A stretch of DNA of 64,000 bases from Salinimicrobium sp050750585 (GCF_050750585.1 NZ_JBOJLM010000014.1:35860-99859); one strand, 5' to 3'. Shown: positions 17,124 through 25,859, numbered from the stretch's first letter. The notes: generated from the letters alone by a model not told the origin. Made by a program: numbers and translations.

Positions 17124-18812
17124 ATGAAAAAACTTTATACCACACTTTTAGCTGTCCTTATTGGATTCTCGGCCGTGGCCCAGAGTTCTCAGATAAAGAA
17201 AGCTAACCGTTTATTTAACCAGAGAGCCTATATGGACGCTTCTGAAGAATTCCGGTTAGTTCAGGATAAGGATCAGGAAGTCCTTCAGAAATTAGGAGAC
17301 TCCTATTTCTATACAAACAGAATGGGTAATGCGGCCGAAACTTACCGCAGCCTTTTTCTGAAGTACAACGACGGTAGCGTTGCACCCGAATATTCTTTCA
17401 GGTTTGCGCATTCACTACGTGCTACAGGACAGGACGAAGAAGCCGACAAATACTTTAGCCAGTACTACAACAGTACTGTAGATTTTGAAGAGTGGACTGC
17501 AAAGCTTGATACTGCTGTATCTCATACCTACACTACAAACCAGGTAATGCAGAATGCAGCGTCTTCAGACTTCGGAATTACCTTTATGGGTGACCGTATC
17601 GTTTTTGCTTCTACCCGCAATCAGGATCGTCCTATTTACGCATGGAACAAGAAACCTTATCTTGATCTTTACGTTGCCGATATTGATGATGAAGGTAACC
17701 TTAGCAACATCGCGTTGTTCAACGACAAGATCAATACCGACACTCACGAAAGTTCAGCTGCTTTTTCTACCGATGGAAAAACCATGTACTTTGACCGTAC
17801 TAACTCAAGAAGAGTTAAAGTTGACTGGGCTGAAGTACCTGTATCTACCATTAGAATCTACCGCGCCGAGCTTGTTGATGGCGAGTGGACAAACATTGAA
17901 GCTTTGCCTTTCACCAGCGACCAGTATTCTGTAGAGCACCCAACTTTAAGTGAAGACGGTTCTACCCTGTATTTCGCAAGTGATATGCCAGGATCAATGG
18001 GATCATTTGACATTTACAGCGTAGCTGTTAACGAAGACGGAACATTTGGAGAACCAGTAAACCTGGGGCCAAATGTAAATACCGCTCACCGCGAACAGTT
18101 CCCTTACATTGCTAATGACGGAACTCTTTATTTTACTTCTGATGGGCATATGGGCTACGGTAATCTTGATGTTTTCAAAAGCGAGCAAAATAATGGCACT
18201 TTTGAAGAAGCTCAAAACCTTGGTAATTCTCTTAACAGTGAGTTTGATGACTTCGCGTTTGTACTGAAAGAAGGAGAAGAAAAAGGATATCTTGCTTCCA
18301 ACAGAAGAGGATCTGATAACCTTTACGCTTTCACCAGAGAAGATTACACACCTCCAATCCTTCCAAAAGATGAAATGGAGATCAATCCTGAAACCGGAAG
18401 AAGACAAATCGCAGGAGTTGGAAACATCTACTTTGATTTTGATAAAGCAACCATCAAATCTGAATCTGAACCTACTCTTAACCGCGTAGCTGAGATCATG
18501 AAAAACTATCCAACGCTTAAAATAGAAATTGGCTCTCACGCCGATGCACGTGGATCAGATAAATACAACATGAATCTTTCTCAGCGTCGTGCTGAATCTA
18601 CTCTCGAGTATCTAGTGTCTCAGGGAATAAGCCGTGACAGGTTGGTTCCAAAAGGATATGGTGAAGAAGTACCATTGAATGACTGTACAAGACCTAATAT
18701 GTGTACTGCTGCTGAATATGCGCGCAATAGACGAAGTGAATTCACTGAAATTACAGGAAGTACTCCTTACCTGCAAGATCAGCCTGAAGCAGCCGATGAC
18801 GACCAAAACTAG
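17124..18812 (+). CDS. OmpA-family protein with TPR and PD40 beta-propeller repeats (PorE-like)
   Basis: 562 residues, signal peptide ending in SAVAQ. Domains: TPR-like helices (about 22-140; KKANRLFNQRAYMDASEEF, KLGDSYFYTNRMGNAAETY); a PD40 propeller (about 150-390; DGKTMYFDRTNS, DGSTLYFASDMPGS, DGTLYFTSDGHMGYGNLD); a short linker; and an OmpA peptidoglycan-binding domain (about 430-545; IYFDFDKATIKSESEPTLNRV, GSHADARGSDKYNMNLSQRRA). This is the architecture of PorE of the type IX system and of the OmpA protein encoded next to sprF homologues, but PorE also carries a carboxypeptidase-regulatory-like domain between propeller and OmpA that I do not see. It probably links the surface complex to peptidoglycan. 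It is third in the operon and is followed by a strong terminator. Confidence 0.85.
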   Translation: MKKLYTTLLAVLIGFSAVAQSSQIKKANRLFNQRAYMDASEEFRLVQDKDQEVLQKLGDSYFYTNRMGNAAETYRSLFLKYNDGSVAPEYSFRFAHSLRATGQDEEADKYFSQYYNSTVDFEEWTAKLDTAVSHTYTTNQVMQNAASSDFGITFMGDRIVFASTRNQDRPIYAWNKKPYLDLYVADIDDEGNLSNIALFNDKINTDTHESSAAFSTDGKTMYFDRTNSRRVKVDWAEVPVSTIRIYRAELVDGEWTNIEALPFTSDQYSVEHPTLSEDGSTLYFASDMPGSMGSFDIYSVAVNEDGTFGEPVNLGPNVNTAHREQFPYIANDGTLYFTSDGHMGYGNLDVFKSEQNNGTFEEAQNLGNSLNSEFDDFAFVLKEGEEKGYLASNRRGSDNLYAFTREDYTPPILPKDEMEINPETGRRQIAGVGNIYFDFDKATIKSESEPTLNRVAEIMKNYPTLKIEIGSHADARGSDKYNMNLSQRRAESTLEYLVSQGISRDRLVPKGYGEEVPLNDCTRPNMCTAAEYARNRRSEFTEITGSTPYLQDQPEAADDDQN

Positions 18813-18842
18813 GCTACAATTAACTAACCAGCCAAAAAGAAG

Positions 18843-18868
18843 GGCCCCGAGAAATCGGGGCCTTTTTT
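18843..18868 (+). terminator. Rho-independent terminator of the surface-protein operon
   Basis: An 8-bp perfect stem GGCCCCGA / TCGGGGCC with a GAAA loop is followed by six T residues. It lies about 30 bases after the OmpA gene stop. Confidence 0.92.
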
Positions 18869-18996
18869 ATTCTGAAAAGGTATATACAAAACTTTCTATT
18901 GAATAAATATCTATAGAATTAGAAAATATATTCCTTCAAAATGTTCCATGGCATTAACCAGAAGGAATTTTACTCCTCAAAAATGTGAATCCATAA

Positions 18997-19518
18997 TCAC
19001 CTTTTTGGAGGGTAACCTTCTAAAGCTTCTTCCACTATTTTATCAAACTGTTGTTGTCTTTGTACAGGACTCCAGTTAGGATTAAATTTGCTGTTAACAA
19101 CAGCCTGCCAAACCAGTTCGTCCCGTTCCACATCTATAAGATCAAAAGTAAGCTGAAGAAAACTCTCAGGGCCTCCTAATGGTATACCTCCGCTCACTCC
19201 TACTCCCACATTCCCTCCGGAACCACCTATTCCCACCCCAAGGCGGTTACGGCTGGGCTCCTGGTATTGTTCGGTATAGACGTTTAGGTATAGATCGGGA
19301 GTTGTTGAGGTAGATAAATTCCTCTCCTGTAAAGCACTTTCCATGCTATTGAGTAGCCGGTTTTCATCTAACTCACTTAGACCCGACTGGACTTCCGGAT
19401 AGATGCTTATAGTGTTATAAGTGGAAAAGTTTGTCTGCTCATCGTAGTCAAAAGCCGCCCGTGGTCCTCCACAGCCGCTCATAATGAAGCATAAACAACA
19501 TATTTTTAAAAGTTTCAT
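18997..19518 (-). CDS. DUF4136 domain lipoprotein
   Basis: 173 residues. Lipobox MSGC puts the lipidated cysteine at Cys16. The mature protein (AAFDYDEQTNFSTYNTISIYP, RLLNSMESALQERNL, PDLYLNVYTE, DLIDVERDELVWQAVVNS) is the DUF4136 fold, found in small outer membrane lipoproteins of unknown role. A glycine-rich loop (GVGIGGSGGNVGVGVSGG) interrupts it around 100-120, as in many relatives. It lies 59 bases downstream of obgE on the same strand, but a 32-nt palindrome directly before its ATG may regulate or separate it. Confidence 0.85.
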   Translation of the reverse strand: MKLLKICCLCFIMSGCGGPRAAFDYDEQTNFSTYNTISIYPEVQSGLSELDENRLLNSMESALQERNLSTSTTPDLYLNVYTEQYQEPSRNRLGVGIGGSGGNVGVGVSGGIPLGGPESFLQLTFDLIDVERDELVWQAVVNSKFNPNWSPVQRQQQFDKIVEEALEGYPPKR

Positions 19519-19520
19519 AC

Positions 19521-19552
19521 TGGTGTTTTCCTTAAATTTAAAGAAAACACCA
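19521..19552 (-). promoter_or_regulatory. 32-nt near-perfect palindrome 2 bases upstream of DUF4136 ATG
   Basis: Arms TGGTGTTTTC and GAAAACACCA flank a core that also pairs (TTAAATTTAA); 15 of 16 base pairs match. It ends two bases before the start codon (CAT at 19516-19518). It may be an operator for a dimeric repressor or a hairpin that hides the start codon; without a T tract it is a poor intrinsic terminator for obgE. Confidence 0.6.
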
Positions 19553-19577
19553 CTGAAAACTAAGACATTAACAGGAA

Positions 19578-20588
19578 TTAAACAGCCTCCTCTTTATTCA
19601 GCATTTCCCAGAGCTTATCTTTAAGCTGGGTCAATCCTTGCTGCGCTACAGATGATATGAAGATATACGGCGCATTGAGTTCGCGATCAAGTTGCGTGGT
19701 CATTTCAGCCTTTAATTCGGCATCAAGCATATCGCTTTTTGAAATGGCTACCAAACGATCTTTATCAAGAAGTTCCGGGTTGTAACGCCTTAGTTCATCT
19801 ACCAGGATCTCGTACTGCTCCTTTATATCCTTCGCATCAGCAGGGATTAAAAACAAGAGTGTTGAGTTGCGCTCAATATGTCTTAAGAACCTGTGTCCAA
19901 TACCCTTTCCTTCAGCTGCCCCTTCAATAATTCCGGGGATATCGGCCACCACAAAGGTTTTAAAGTCACGATATTCGACAATTCCTAAATTGGGCTTTAA
20001 GGTTGTAAACTCGTAACCGGCTATTTTTGGCTTGGCTGCTGTGATCACCGAAAGTAAAGTTGACTTTCCGGCGTTGGGAAAACCTACAAGACCAACATCA
20101 GCAAGAATCTTTAGCTCAAGGGTAATATCCTCTTCCTCACCGGGAATTCCAGGCTGCGCATATCGCGGGGTTTGATTGGTTGAAGATTTAAAATGCCAGT
20201 TACCCAGCCCTCCTTTTCCGCCTTCAGCAACAATGATCTCCTGTCCATCTTCAGTAATCTCGTGAAGAATATTTTGGGTTTCGGTATCACGAATAACCGT
20301 TCCTAACGGCACTTCAATGATCTCATCCTGCCCATCGCCCCCGGTGCTACGTTGTTTACTTCCGTGTTCCCCGTGCCCGGCTTTAACGTGCCTCTTAAAT
20401 TTGAGGTGAAAAAGCGTCCAAAGGTTTTTGTTCCCTCTTAGGATCACATGCCCTCCACGGCCTCCATCTCCTCCATCGGGCCCGCCTTTTGCAACGTACT
20501 TTTCACGGTGCAGGTGAGACGATCCTTTACCTCCATTACCCGAGGATACGTGTATCTTAACGTAATCAACAAAATTCCCTTCAGTCAT
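19578..20588 (-). CDS. obgE: GTPase ObgE/CgtA
   Basis: 336-residue Obg GTPase, involved in 50S ribosome assembly and stringent control. Residues 1-158 form the glycine-rich Obg fold (FVDYVKIHVSSGNGGKGSSH, GGDGGRGGHVI). The G domain follows: G1 GFPNAGKST (about 167), G2 in YEFTTLKPN, G3 DIPGIIEGA (about 213), G4 region AISKSD (about 283), and SSVAQ near 312 as G5. The C-terminal OCT domain of many homologues is absent, as usual in Bacteroidota. It lies 30 bases downstream of the hpt-adk fusion and is likely co-transcribed. Confidence 0.95.
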   Translation of the reverse strand: MTEGNFVDYVKIHVSSGNGGKGSSHLHREKYVAKGGPDGGDGGRGGHVILRGNKNLWTLFHLKFKRHVKAGHGEHGSKQRSTGGDGQDEIIEVPLGTVIRDTETQNILHEITEDGQEIIVAEGGKGGLGNWHFKSSTNQTPRYAQPGIPGEEEDITLELKILADVGLVGFPNAGKSTLLSVITAAKPKIAGYEFTTLKPNLGIVEYRDFKTFVVADIPGIIEGAAEGKGIGHRFLRHIERNSTLLFLIPADAKDIKEQYEILVDELRRYNPELLDKDRLVAISKSDMLDAELKAEMTTQLDRELNAPYIFISSVAQQGLTQLKDKLWEMLNKEEAV

Positions 20589-20618
20589 CCTTTATCATCT
20601 TTACACCAGTGGCATTTC

Positions 20619-21728
20619 TTATACCAGCTGGTCAATAGCTTCTTTTAAACGTGCAGTGATCTCCTGAATAGAGCCTACGCCGTTTATGCCAAAATATTTA
20701 TCCTGTTTCAAATAAAACTGTTTCAAGATCGCAGTTTCTTCGTAATAAACTTTTATTCTTTTGCGAATAACAAGTTCATTAGCGTCATCTGGCCGTCCCG
20801 AAGTTTTTCCCCGCTCGAGCAAACGCTCCACCAGGATCTCGTCATCAACTTCCAGAGCGATCATGGCATTAACCTGGGTTCCCTCTTCCTGAAGAAATTC
20901 CTCAAGAGCTTCGGCCTGAGCAACCGTGCGTGGAAATCCGTCGAAAATGAAGCCATTCCCTTCGGTTGACTGTCTTACTTCAGCCTTCAGCATATCTATA
21001 GTAATGCTATCGGGCACCAGCTGGCCTTTATCCATGTAGGCTTTTGCAAGCTTACCAAGTTCAGTTTCATTTTTAATGTTGTACCTAAAGACATCTCCTG
21101 TAGAAATGTGCTTAAGGTTGTAATGATCTTTAAGGACAGCTGCCTGGGTTCCTTTACCTGCACCAGGAGGCCCAAACAAAACAATGTTTGTCATTTTACT
21201 GTTTTTAAGTTTATAGACCTGGGTAAGATTCCTGCCCAGCCCATCATAATCAAGGCCATATCCCACAATAAAATCATTCGGAATTTCCATCCCCACATAA
21301 TCTATGGGAAGGCTTTTCTTGTAGGATGCCGGCTTGTAAAATAAAGTTGCAATTTTATATAGGTTCACTTCTTCGCTCTTAAGAATCCGGTCGAGGCTCT
21401 CAAGAGTATTTCCAGTGTCCACAATATCCTCTATCACCACTACATTACGACCTTTCAAAGAACTGGTAAGGCCCATTAAAGACTCTACTTTACCTGTGGT
21501 TCCCGTACCTTCATAAGAACTTAGCTTCACAAAGTTCACTTCACAGTCGCCCTTAAATCTCTTAATAACTTCGGCCGCAAAAAGAAAAGCCCCGTTTAAA
21601 ACCCCCAGAAAAACTGGCGTTTTATTTTCAAAATCGGCATTTATCTGCGCAGCCACTTTTTCTATACCGACGTTGATTTCGGCTTCAGAAATAAAAGGAG
21701 TAAATTTTAGATCGTGTAGTTGTACCAA
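20619..21728 (-). CDS. adk: Hypoxanthine phosphoribosyltransferase-adenylate kinase fusion
   Basis: 369 residues joining two purine salvage enzymes. Residues 1-178 are HPRT (VVIEDIVDTGNTLESL is the PRPP-binding loop), making IMP or GMP from hypoxanthine or guanine. Residues 179-369 are adenylate kinase, starting at a native-looking MTNIVLFGPPGAGKGTQ (Walker A), with DGFPRTVAQ and a short LID with no zinc cysteines (GKTSGRPDD). The fusion is common in Flavobacteriia. There is no in-frame ATG before the HPRT domain; TTG at 21728 (VQLHDLKF) fits family length and alignment, and a promoter element inside the longer 5' extension argues against earlier TTG codons. The internal ATG at 21194 could permit separate adenylate kinase synthesis. 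Confidence 0.9.
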   Translation of the reverse strand: MVQLHDLKFTPFISEAEINVGIEKVAAQINADFENKTPVFLGVLNGAFLFAAEVIKRFKGDCEVNFVKLSSYEGTGTTGKVESLMGLTSSLKGRNVVVIEDIVDTGNTLESLDRILKSEEVNLYKIATLFYKPASYKKSLPIDYVGMEIPNDFIVGYGLDYDGLGRNLTQVYKLKNSKMTNIVLFGPPGAGKGTQAAVLKDHYNLKHISTGDVFRYNIKNETELGKLAKAYMDKGQLVPDSITIDMLKAEVRQSTEGNGFIFDGFPRTVAQAEALEEFLQEEGTQVNAMIALEVDDEILVERLLERGKTSGRPDDANELVIRKRIKVYYEETAILKQFYLKQDKYFGINGVGSIQEITARLKEAIDQLV

Positions 21729-21749
21729 AACAAAAATATTTTTGGGAAG

Positions 21750-21757
21750 CAAAGATA
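21750..21757 (-). promoter_or_regulatory. Candidate -7 element of hpt-adk
   Basis: TATCTTTG (minus strand) fits TAnnTTTG. A start about seven bases downstream leaves a short leader of some 15 bases to the TTG at 21728. A TTTG lies 24 bases further upstream, slightly beyond the usual spacing. Confidence 0.45.
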
Positions 21758-21808
21758 CATATTCCAATCAACTCAGGATGCCAAACCCTACGCATTTATA
21801 ACTGAATC

Positions 21809-21841
21809 TTGCGGCATTTCAGATTTTTAAAATTATTTTTG
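21809..21841 (+). promoter_or_regulatory. Promoter of purK-purE
   Basis: TTG at 21809-21811 and TATTTTTG at 21834-21841, separated by 22 bases, match the Bacteroidota consensus TTG-N17-23-TAnnTTTG. The purK ATG is 16 bases downstream. Confidence 0.6.
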
Positions 21842-21857
21842 CTGAAACACCTCATTA

Positions 21858-23015
21858 ATGATCAATTATTTTTCTTCAGATTTCACCCTCGGAATACTTG
21901 GTGGAGGCCAGCTTGGAAAAATGCTCCTTTACGAAACCCGAAAGTTTGACATTCGCACCATTGTACTCGATCCTAATGCCGAAGCGCCCTGCAGGATTGC
22001 CTGCGATGAATTCACCCGCGGCGATCTCATGGATTTTGACACCGTAGTGAACTTCGGAAGAAAAGCAGATGTACTCACCTTTGAGATTGAAGCAGTCAAT
22101 GTAGAAGCTCTTGAAAAATTAGAGTCTGAAGGAATAAAAGTCTATCCTTCATCCAAAACCTTGAAGAAAATTCAGGACAAAGGCGTACAAAAAAATTTCT
22201 TTACCAGCCACGAAATCCCTACTGCCCGTTACCAAAAATACTCCTCAAAAATGGCATTTTTGGAAGGCCTTCAAAAAGGGGAAATTTCCCTGCCTCTTGT
22301 GTGGAAAAGTACAACGGGAGGTTATGACGGTAAAGGTGTTGCAGTGGTCAAGAACCTCCAAACAGCCGAAGATTTACCCGAAACTGCCTGTATTGCTGAA
22401 GATCTCATCCCTTTTAAGAACGAACTTGCAGTAATTGTGGCTCGCAACCCATCGGGAGAGGTAAAGACCTACCCTGTGGTTGAGATGGAATTTCATCCCG
22501 AAGCCAACCAGGTAGAATACGTGATTTGTCCGGCCCGGATTGATGCCGCGGTAGCCGAAAAAGCGAGAAACGTTGCCGAAAAAGTTTCAAAAGCCTATGA
22601 ACACATTGGTTTACTGGCGGTTGAAATGTTCCAGACAGAAGAAGATGAGATCCTGGTTAATGAAGTTGCGCCCAGGCCTCATAACAGCGGCCACTACAGC
22701 ATAGAAGCAGCATTTACCAACCAGTTTGAACAGCATTTGAGAGCCATTCTTGACCTTCCTTTGGGAGATACCGAAAGCAAGGCCGGCGGCGTAATGGTGA
22801 ACCTGGTAGGCGAAGAAGGTTATTCAGGAAATGTGGTTTACGAGAACATTTCCGAAATCATGAAGTTAAAAGGGGTCACCCCTCATATCTACGGAAAGAA
22901 GATAACGAGGCCTTTCAGGAAAATGGGACATGTGACGATTGTAAATGCAGATCTTTCTAAAGCTAGACAAATTGCTGAAGAGGTCAAAAATAAAATTAGA
23001 GTAATTAGCGAATAA
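21858..23015 (+). CDS. purK: 5-(carboxyamino)imidazole ribonucleotide synthase (PurK)
   Basis: 385-residue ATP-grasp enzyme that carboxylates AIR to N5-CAIR in purine synthesis. N-terminal Rossmann-like start LGILGGGQLGKMLLYE; ATP-grasp core with LPLVWKSTTGGYDGKGV (about 145-160) and EDLIPFKNELAVIVAR; metal-binding end LVNEVAPRPHNSGHYSIEA (about 268-287). It is followed 51 bases later by purE, whose product uses its product; a hairpin repeat sits between the two. Residues about 129-135 (SKMAFLE) are encoded by an exact copy of the dispersed palindrome (22246-22262). Confidence 0.95.
   Translation: MINYFSSDFTLGILGGGQLGKMLLYETRKFDIRTIVLDPNAEAPCRIACDEFTRGDLMDFDTVVNFGRKADVLTFEIEAVNVEALEKLESEGIKVYPSSKTLKKIQDKGVQKNFFTSHEIPTARYQKYSSKMAFLEGLQKGEISLPLVWKSTTGGYDGKGVAVVKNLQTAEDLPETACIAEDLIPFKNELAVIVARNPSGEVKTYPVVEMEFHPEANQVEYVICPARIDAAVAEKARNVAEKVSKAYEHIGLLAVEMFQTEEDEILVNEVAPRPHNSGHYSIEAAFTNQFEQHLRAILDLPLGDTESKAGGVMVNLVGEEGYSGNVVYENISEIMKLKGVTPHIYGKKITRPFRKMGHVTIVNADLSKARQIAEEVKNKIRVISE
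22246..22262. repeat. Dispersed palindrome, copy 4 (inside purK)
   Basis: Exact match to CAAAAATGNCATTTTTG with central G. In frame it encodes KMAFL. Confidence 0.85.
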
Positions 23016-23021
23016 CAAAAC

Positions 23022-23054
23022 AGACCTCACAGGTTTCAAAAACCTGTGAGGTCT
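23022..23054. repeat. Dispersed hairpin repeat, copy A (purK-purE spacer)
   Basis: A perfect 15-bp inverted repeat, AGACCTCACAGGTTT, with a 3-base loop (CAA). The inner 13 bp recur at 51274-51306 in the tRNA region. No T tract follows, so it is not a simple terminator; it lies inside an operon. Confidence 0.85.
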
Positions 23055-23066
23055 AAAATTTATTAT

Positions 23067-23552
23067 ATGAGCAAAGTAGGAATTATTATGGGCAGCACCA
23101 GCGATATGCCGGTAATGCAGGAAGCAATTGATATATTGAAGTCCTTTGATGTAGAAGTTGAAGTAGATATAGTCTCTGCTCACCGTACTCCCGACAAACT
23201 TTTCGATTATGGGAAAAATGCTCATACCCGCGGCATAAATGTAATTATTGCAGGTGCCGGTGGCGCCGCGCATCTTCCGGGAATGATTGCATCTCTTTCC
23301 CCCCTGCCGGTTATTGGGGTGCCGGTAAAATCGAGTAATTCTATTGATGGATGGGATTCTGTATTGTCTATTCTTCAAATGCCGGGAGGAGTTCCGGTAG
23401 CTACTGTAGCACTAAACGGAGCCAAAAATGCAGGTATTCTAGCAGCTCAAATTCTTGGTAGCTCAAACCAGGACGTTCTTCAAAAAATCGTAGATTACAA
23501 GGAAGACCTTAAACAGAAAGTAATTGAGGGCGCAAAAAGCATTAAAAAATAA
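23067..23552 (+). CDS. purE: N5-carboxyaminoimidazole ribonucleotide mutase (PurE)
   Basis: 161 residues, class I PurE, converting N5-CAIR to CAIR. Motifs: GIIMGSTSDMPVMQEA (substrate phosphate binding, about 5-20), SAHRTPDKLFDY with the conserved histidine (about 41-52), and GAGGAAHLPGMIAS (about 68-81). The ATG at 23067 (MSKVGIIMGS) gives the family start; the frame extends upstream to 23046 only through the hairpin repeat. Downstream partner of purK. Confidence 0.95.
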   Translation: MSKVGIIMGSTSDMPVMQEAIDILKSFDVEVEVDIVSAHRTPDKLFDYGKNAHTRGINVIIAGAGGAAHLPGMIASLSPLPVIGVPVKSSNSIDGWDSVLSILQMPGGVPVATVALNGAKNAGILAAQILGSSNQDVLQKIVDYKEDLKQKVIEGAKSIKK

Positions 23553-23575
23553 AAGCCACGCTTTCACGTGGCTTT
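23552..23575 (+). terminator. Hairpin terminator after purE
   Basis: A 9-bp stem AAAGCCACG / CGTGGCTTT with a 6-base loop overlaps the last base of the purE stop. The T tract is short (part of the stem end). Confidence 0.7.
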
Positions 23576-23757
23576 AAAGTAGCATTCGTTGTTTTAATAG
23601 TATTTATTAACCATTCTAAATATATTAATCAAAAACCTAAAAGCTACTGACTTTAGTAATTTGGGAAATGTGAAGTAAAGAATAATTTTAGAATTTTCCG
23701 AACTTTTCCAAAAAATTTCGTTAAAACGCATTCTTTTAAGCCAATTATTCAAGCTAT

Positions 23758-25791
23758 ATGACAGAAAGAAATCCACTCCTGGAAAAATTCGATACCGCTC
23801 CTTTTATGAAAATAAAAACCGGGCACTACAAACCGGCCATAGAAGAAGCTATCAGGCGGGCGCAACAGGATATCGAGCAAATCACTGCTTCAAGTGCAGC
23901 CCCTACTTTTGAGAACACCGTAGAAGCCCTTGAATTTGCAGGAGAACAACTAAATAGGATCACCAGCATCTTCTTCAACATCAACTCAGCCGAAACCAAT
24001 GAAGAAATTCAGAAACTGGCCCAGGAAATATCTCCGGTATTAACCGACTTCAAAAATGACATTATCCAGGATCCGGTACTTTTCCAAAAGGTAAAAGCGG
24101 TTTATGAAAACAAAGACAGCCTCAACCTCAGCATTGAACAAAGTACCCTGCTGGACAAGAAGTACAAGATGTTTAAACGCAACGGCGCGAACCTTGATGC
24201 CGGGCAAAAGCAGGAGCTACGAGAGCTGGATAAAAAACTGGCTTCCTTAAGCCTCAACTTTGGAGAAAACGTGCTGGCCGAAACCAACAAATACGAACTC
24301 CATATCACTCGCGAAGAAGATCTTGAAGGCCTGCCCAAAGGTGCCCGTGCCGCAGCAAAGATGCTGGCAAAAGAAAAGAACAAAGAAGGATGGATCTTTA
24401 ACCTTCACTACCCCAGCTACATCCCGTTTATGAAATACGCCAAAAGCAGAGCGCTGCGCAAAGAAGTTGCCATTGCTTTTGGGGCCAAAGGTTTTCACGG
24501 CGACGAGCTTGACAACAGGGAGAATGTGCTGCAAATTGTAAAACTGCGGCATAAAAAGGCAAATCTTTTGGGCTATTCTACCTATGCGCAATTCAAACTG
24601 GAAGAACGTATGGCCGAAACTCCTGAAAAAGTAAATTCCTTCATGGAAGAACTTTTGGAAAAAGCTAAACCGGCAGCCGAAAAGGAATTTAAAGAACTGG
24701 AGAGTTTTGCGCAGGACCTTGACCAGATCGACCGACTCGAAAAATGGGATGCTGCCTATTATTCAGAAAAACTGAAGCAAAAACTTTTTGACCTTGATGA
24801 TGAACAGCTCAAGCCTTATTTTGAACTCAACAACGTCATCAAAGGCGTATTTATCGTAGCCGAAAAACTTTATGGTCTCAATTTCCAACAGGTCTTTGAG
24901 GTAGAAACATACCATCCTGAGGTGCAAACCTACCTCGTTACTGACGAAGAAGGTAAGGAAATTGCCCTGTTCTACGCCGATTTCCATCCGCGCGAAGGCA
25001 AGCGTGGTGGTGCATGGATGACTTCTTACAAATCTCAGTATCGCCAAAAAGGTAAAAATGAGCGCCCACATATTTCTATAGTCTGCAATTTTACAAAACC
25101 TACAGATGAAGAGCCATCTCTGCTCACGTTCAACGAGGTTACTACCCTCTTCCATGAATTTGGTCACGCCCTTCACGGCATGTTGGCAGATACAATATAT
25201 CCAAGTATTTCGGGTACTAACGTTTTCTGGGATTTTGTGGAACTTCCAAGCCAGGTACTCGAAAACTGGTGCTATGAGAAAGATGCTTTGAAACTTTTCG
25301 CCACACATTACGAGACCGGCGAAGTGATTCCCGATGATCTTATTCAAAAAATAAAAGATTCGGCTACCTTCCATGAAGGCATGGCCACTTTAAGGCAGCT
25401 TAGTTTTGGAATGCTTGACATGAGCTGGCACAGCAAAGACCCTTCTGGCATTGATGATGTTAAAGCCCATGAAGAAAAAGCCTTTGAGACTACTCAGCTT
25501 TATCCTGAAGTGAAAGAGAACTGCATGAGCACCTCGTTTTCACATATCTTCCAGGGAGGCTATGCTGCCGGTTACTATTCCTACAAATGGGCAGAAGTAC
25601 TGGACGCCGATGCTTTTGAATTCTTTACTAAAAATGGCATTTTTGACAGGGAAACAGCCAATAAATTCAGGGAAACCGTACTTTCACAGGGAGGCACCGA
25701 GCATCCGTTGACCTTGTACAAACGCTTCCGGGGAAAAGAGGCTGCTCCCGAAGCCTTGTTGCGCAGAGCAGGATTGCTTCCGAAGAAATAA
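23758..25791 (+). CDS. M3-family metallopeptidase (Dcp/oligopeptidase A type)
   Basis: 677 residues without a signal peptide, so probably cytosolic and involved in degrading short peptides. The thermolysin-like zinc motif HEFGHALHG lies at about residues 464-472, with the third ligand glutamate downstream in the NVFWDFVELPSQV segment. The N-terminal helical half (PLLEKFDTAPFMKIKTGHYKPAIEEA) is typical of the Dcp/OpdA branch. C-terminal SFSHIFQGGYAAGYYSYKWAEVLDAD is the family signature. It stands alone, with no operon partner. It contains palindrome copy 5 (25629-25645, encoding KNGIF). Confidence 0.93.
   Translation: MTERNPLLEKFDTAPFMKIKTGHYKPAIEEAIRRAQQDIEQITASSAAPTFENTVEALEFAGEQLNRITSIFFNINSAETNEEIQKLAQEISPVLTDFKNDIIQDPVLFQKVKAVYENKDSLNLSIEQSTLLDKKYKMFKRNGANLDAGQKQELRELDKKLASLSLNFGENVLAETNKYELHITREEDLEGLPKGARAAAKMLAKEKNKEGWIFNLHYPSYIPFMKYAKSRALRKEVAIAFGAKGFHGDELDNRENVLQIVKLRHKKANLLGYSTYAQFKLEERMAETPEKVNSFMEELLEKAKPAAEKEFKELESFAQDLDQIDRLEKWDAAYYSEKLKQKLFDLDDEQLKPYFELNNVIKGVFIVAEKLYGLNFQQVFEVETYHPEVQTYLVTDEEGKEIALFYADFHPREGKRGGAWMTSYKSQYRQKGKNERPHISIVCNFTKPTDEEPSLLTFNEVTTLFHEFGHALHGMLADTIYPSISGTNVFWDFVELPSQVLENWCYEKDALKLFATHYETGEVIPDDLIQKIKDSATFHEGMATLRQLSFGMLDMSWHSKDPSGIDDVKAHEEKAFETTQLYPEVKENCMSTSFSHIFQGGYAAGYYSYKWAEVLDADAFEFFTKNGIFDRETANKFRETVLSQGGTEHPLTLYKRFRGKEAAPEALLRRAGLLPKK
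25629..25645. repeat. Dispersed palindrome, copy 5 (inside M3 peptidase)
   Basis: TAAAAATGGCATTTTTG: one mismatch to the consensus (first base). It is read in the second of the two coding frames used, as KNGIF. Confidence 0.78.
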
Positions 25792-25859
25792 GACAACATA
25801 TACTACAAGATAAGCAGAAGGTTTGGCGAATGCACAAAAGCATTAACCAAATCTTTTGC

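Noticed and set aside
18003..18539. 178-residue antisense ORF inside the OmpA/PD40 gene.
   Set aside because: It opposes a well-supported gene and has no recognisable features.
24050..24066. CAAAAATGACATT match in the M3 peptidase gene.
   Set aside because: Only the left half and centre fit; the right arm fails.
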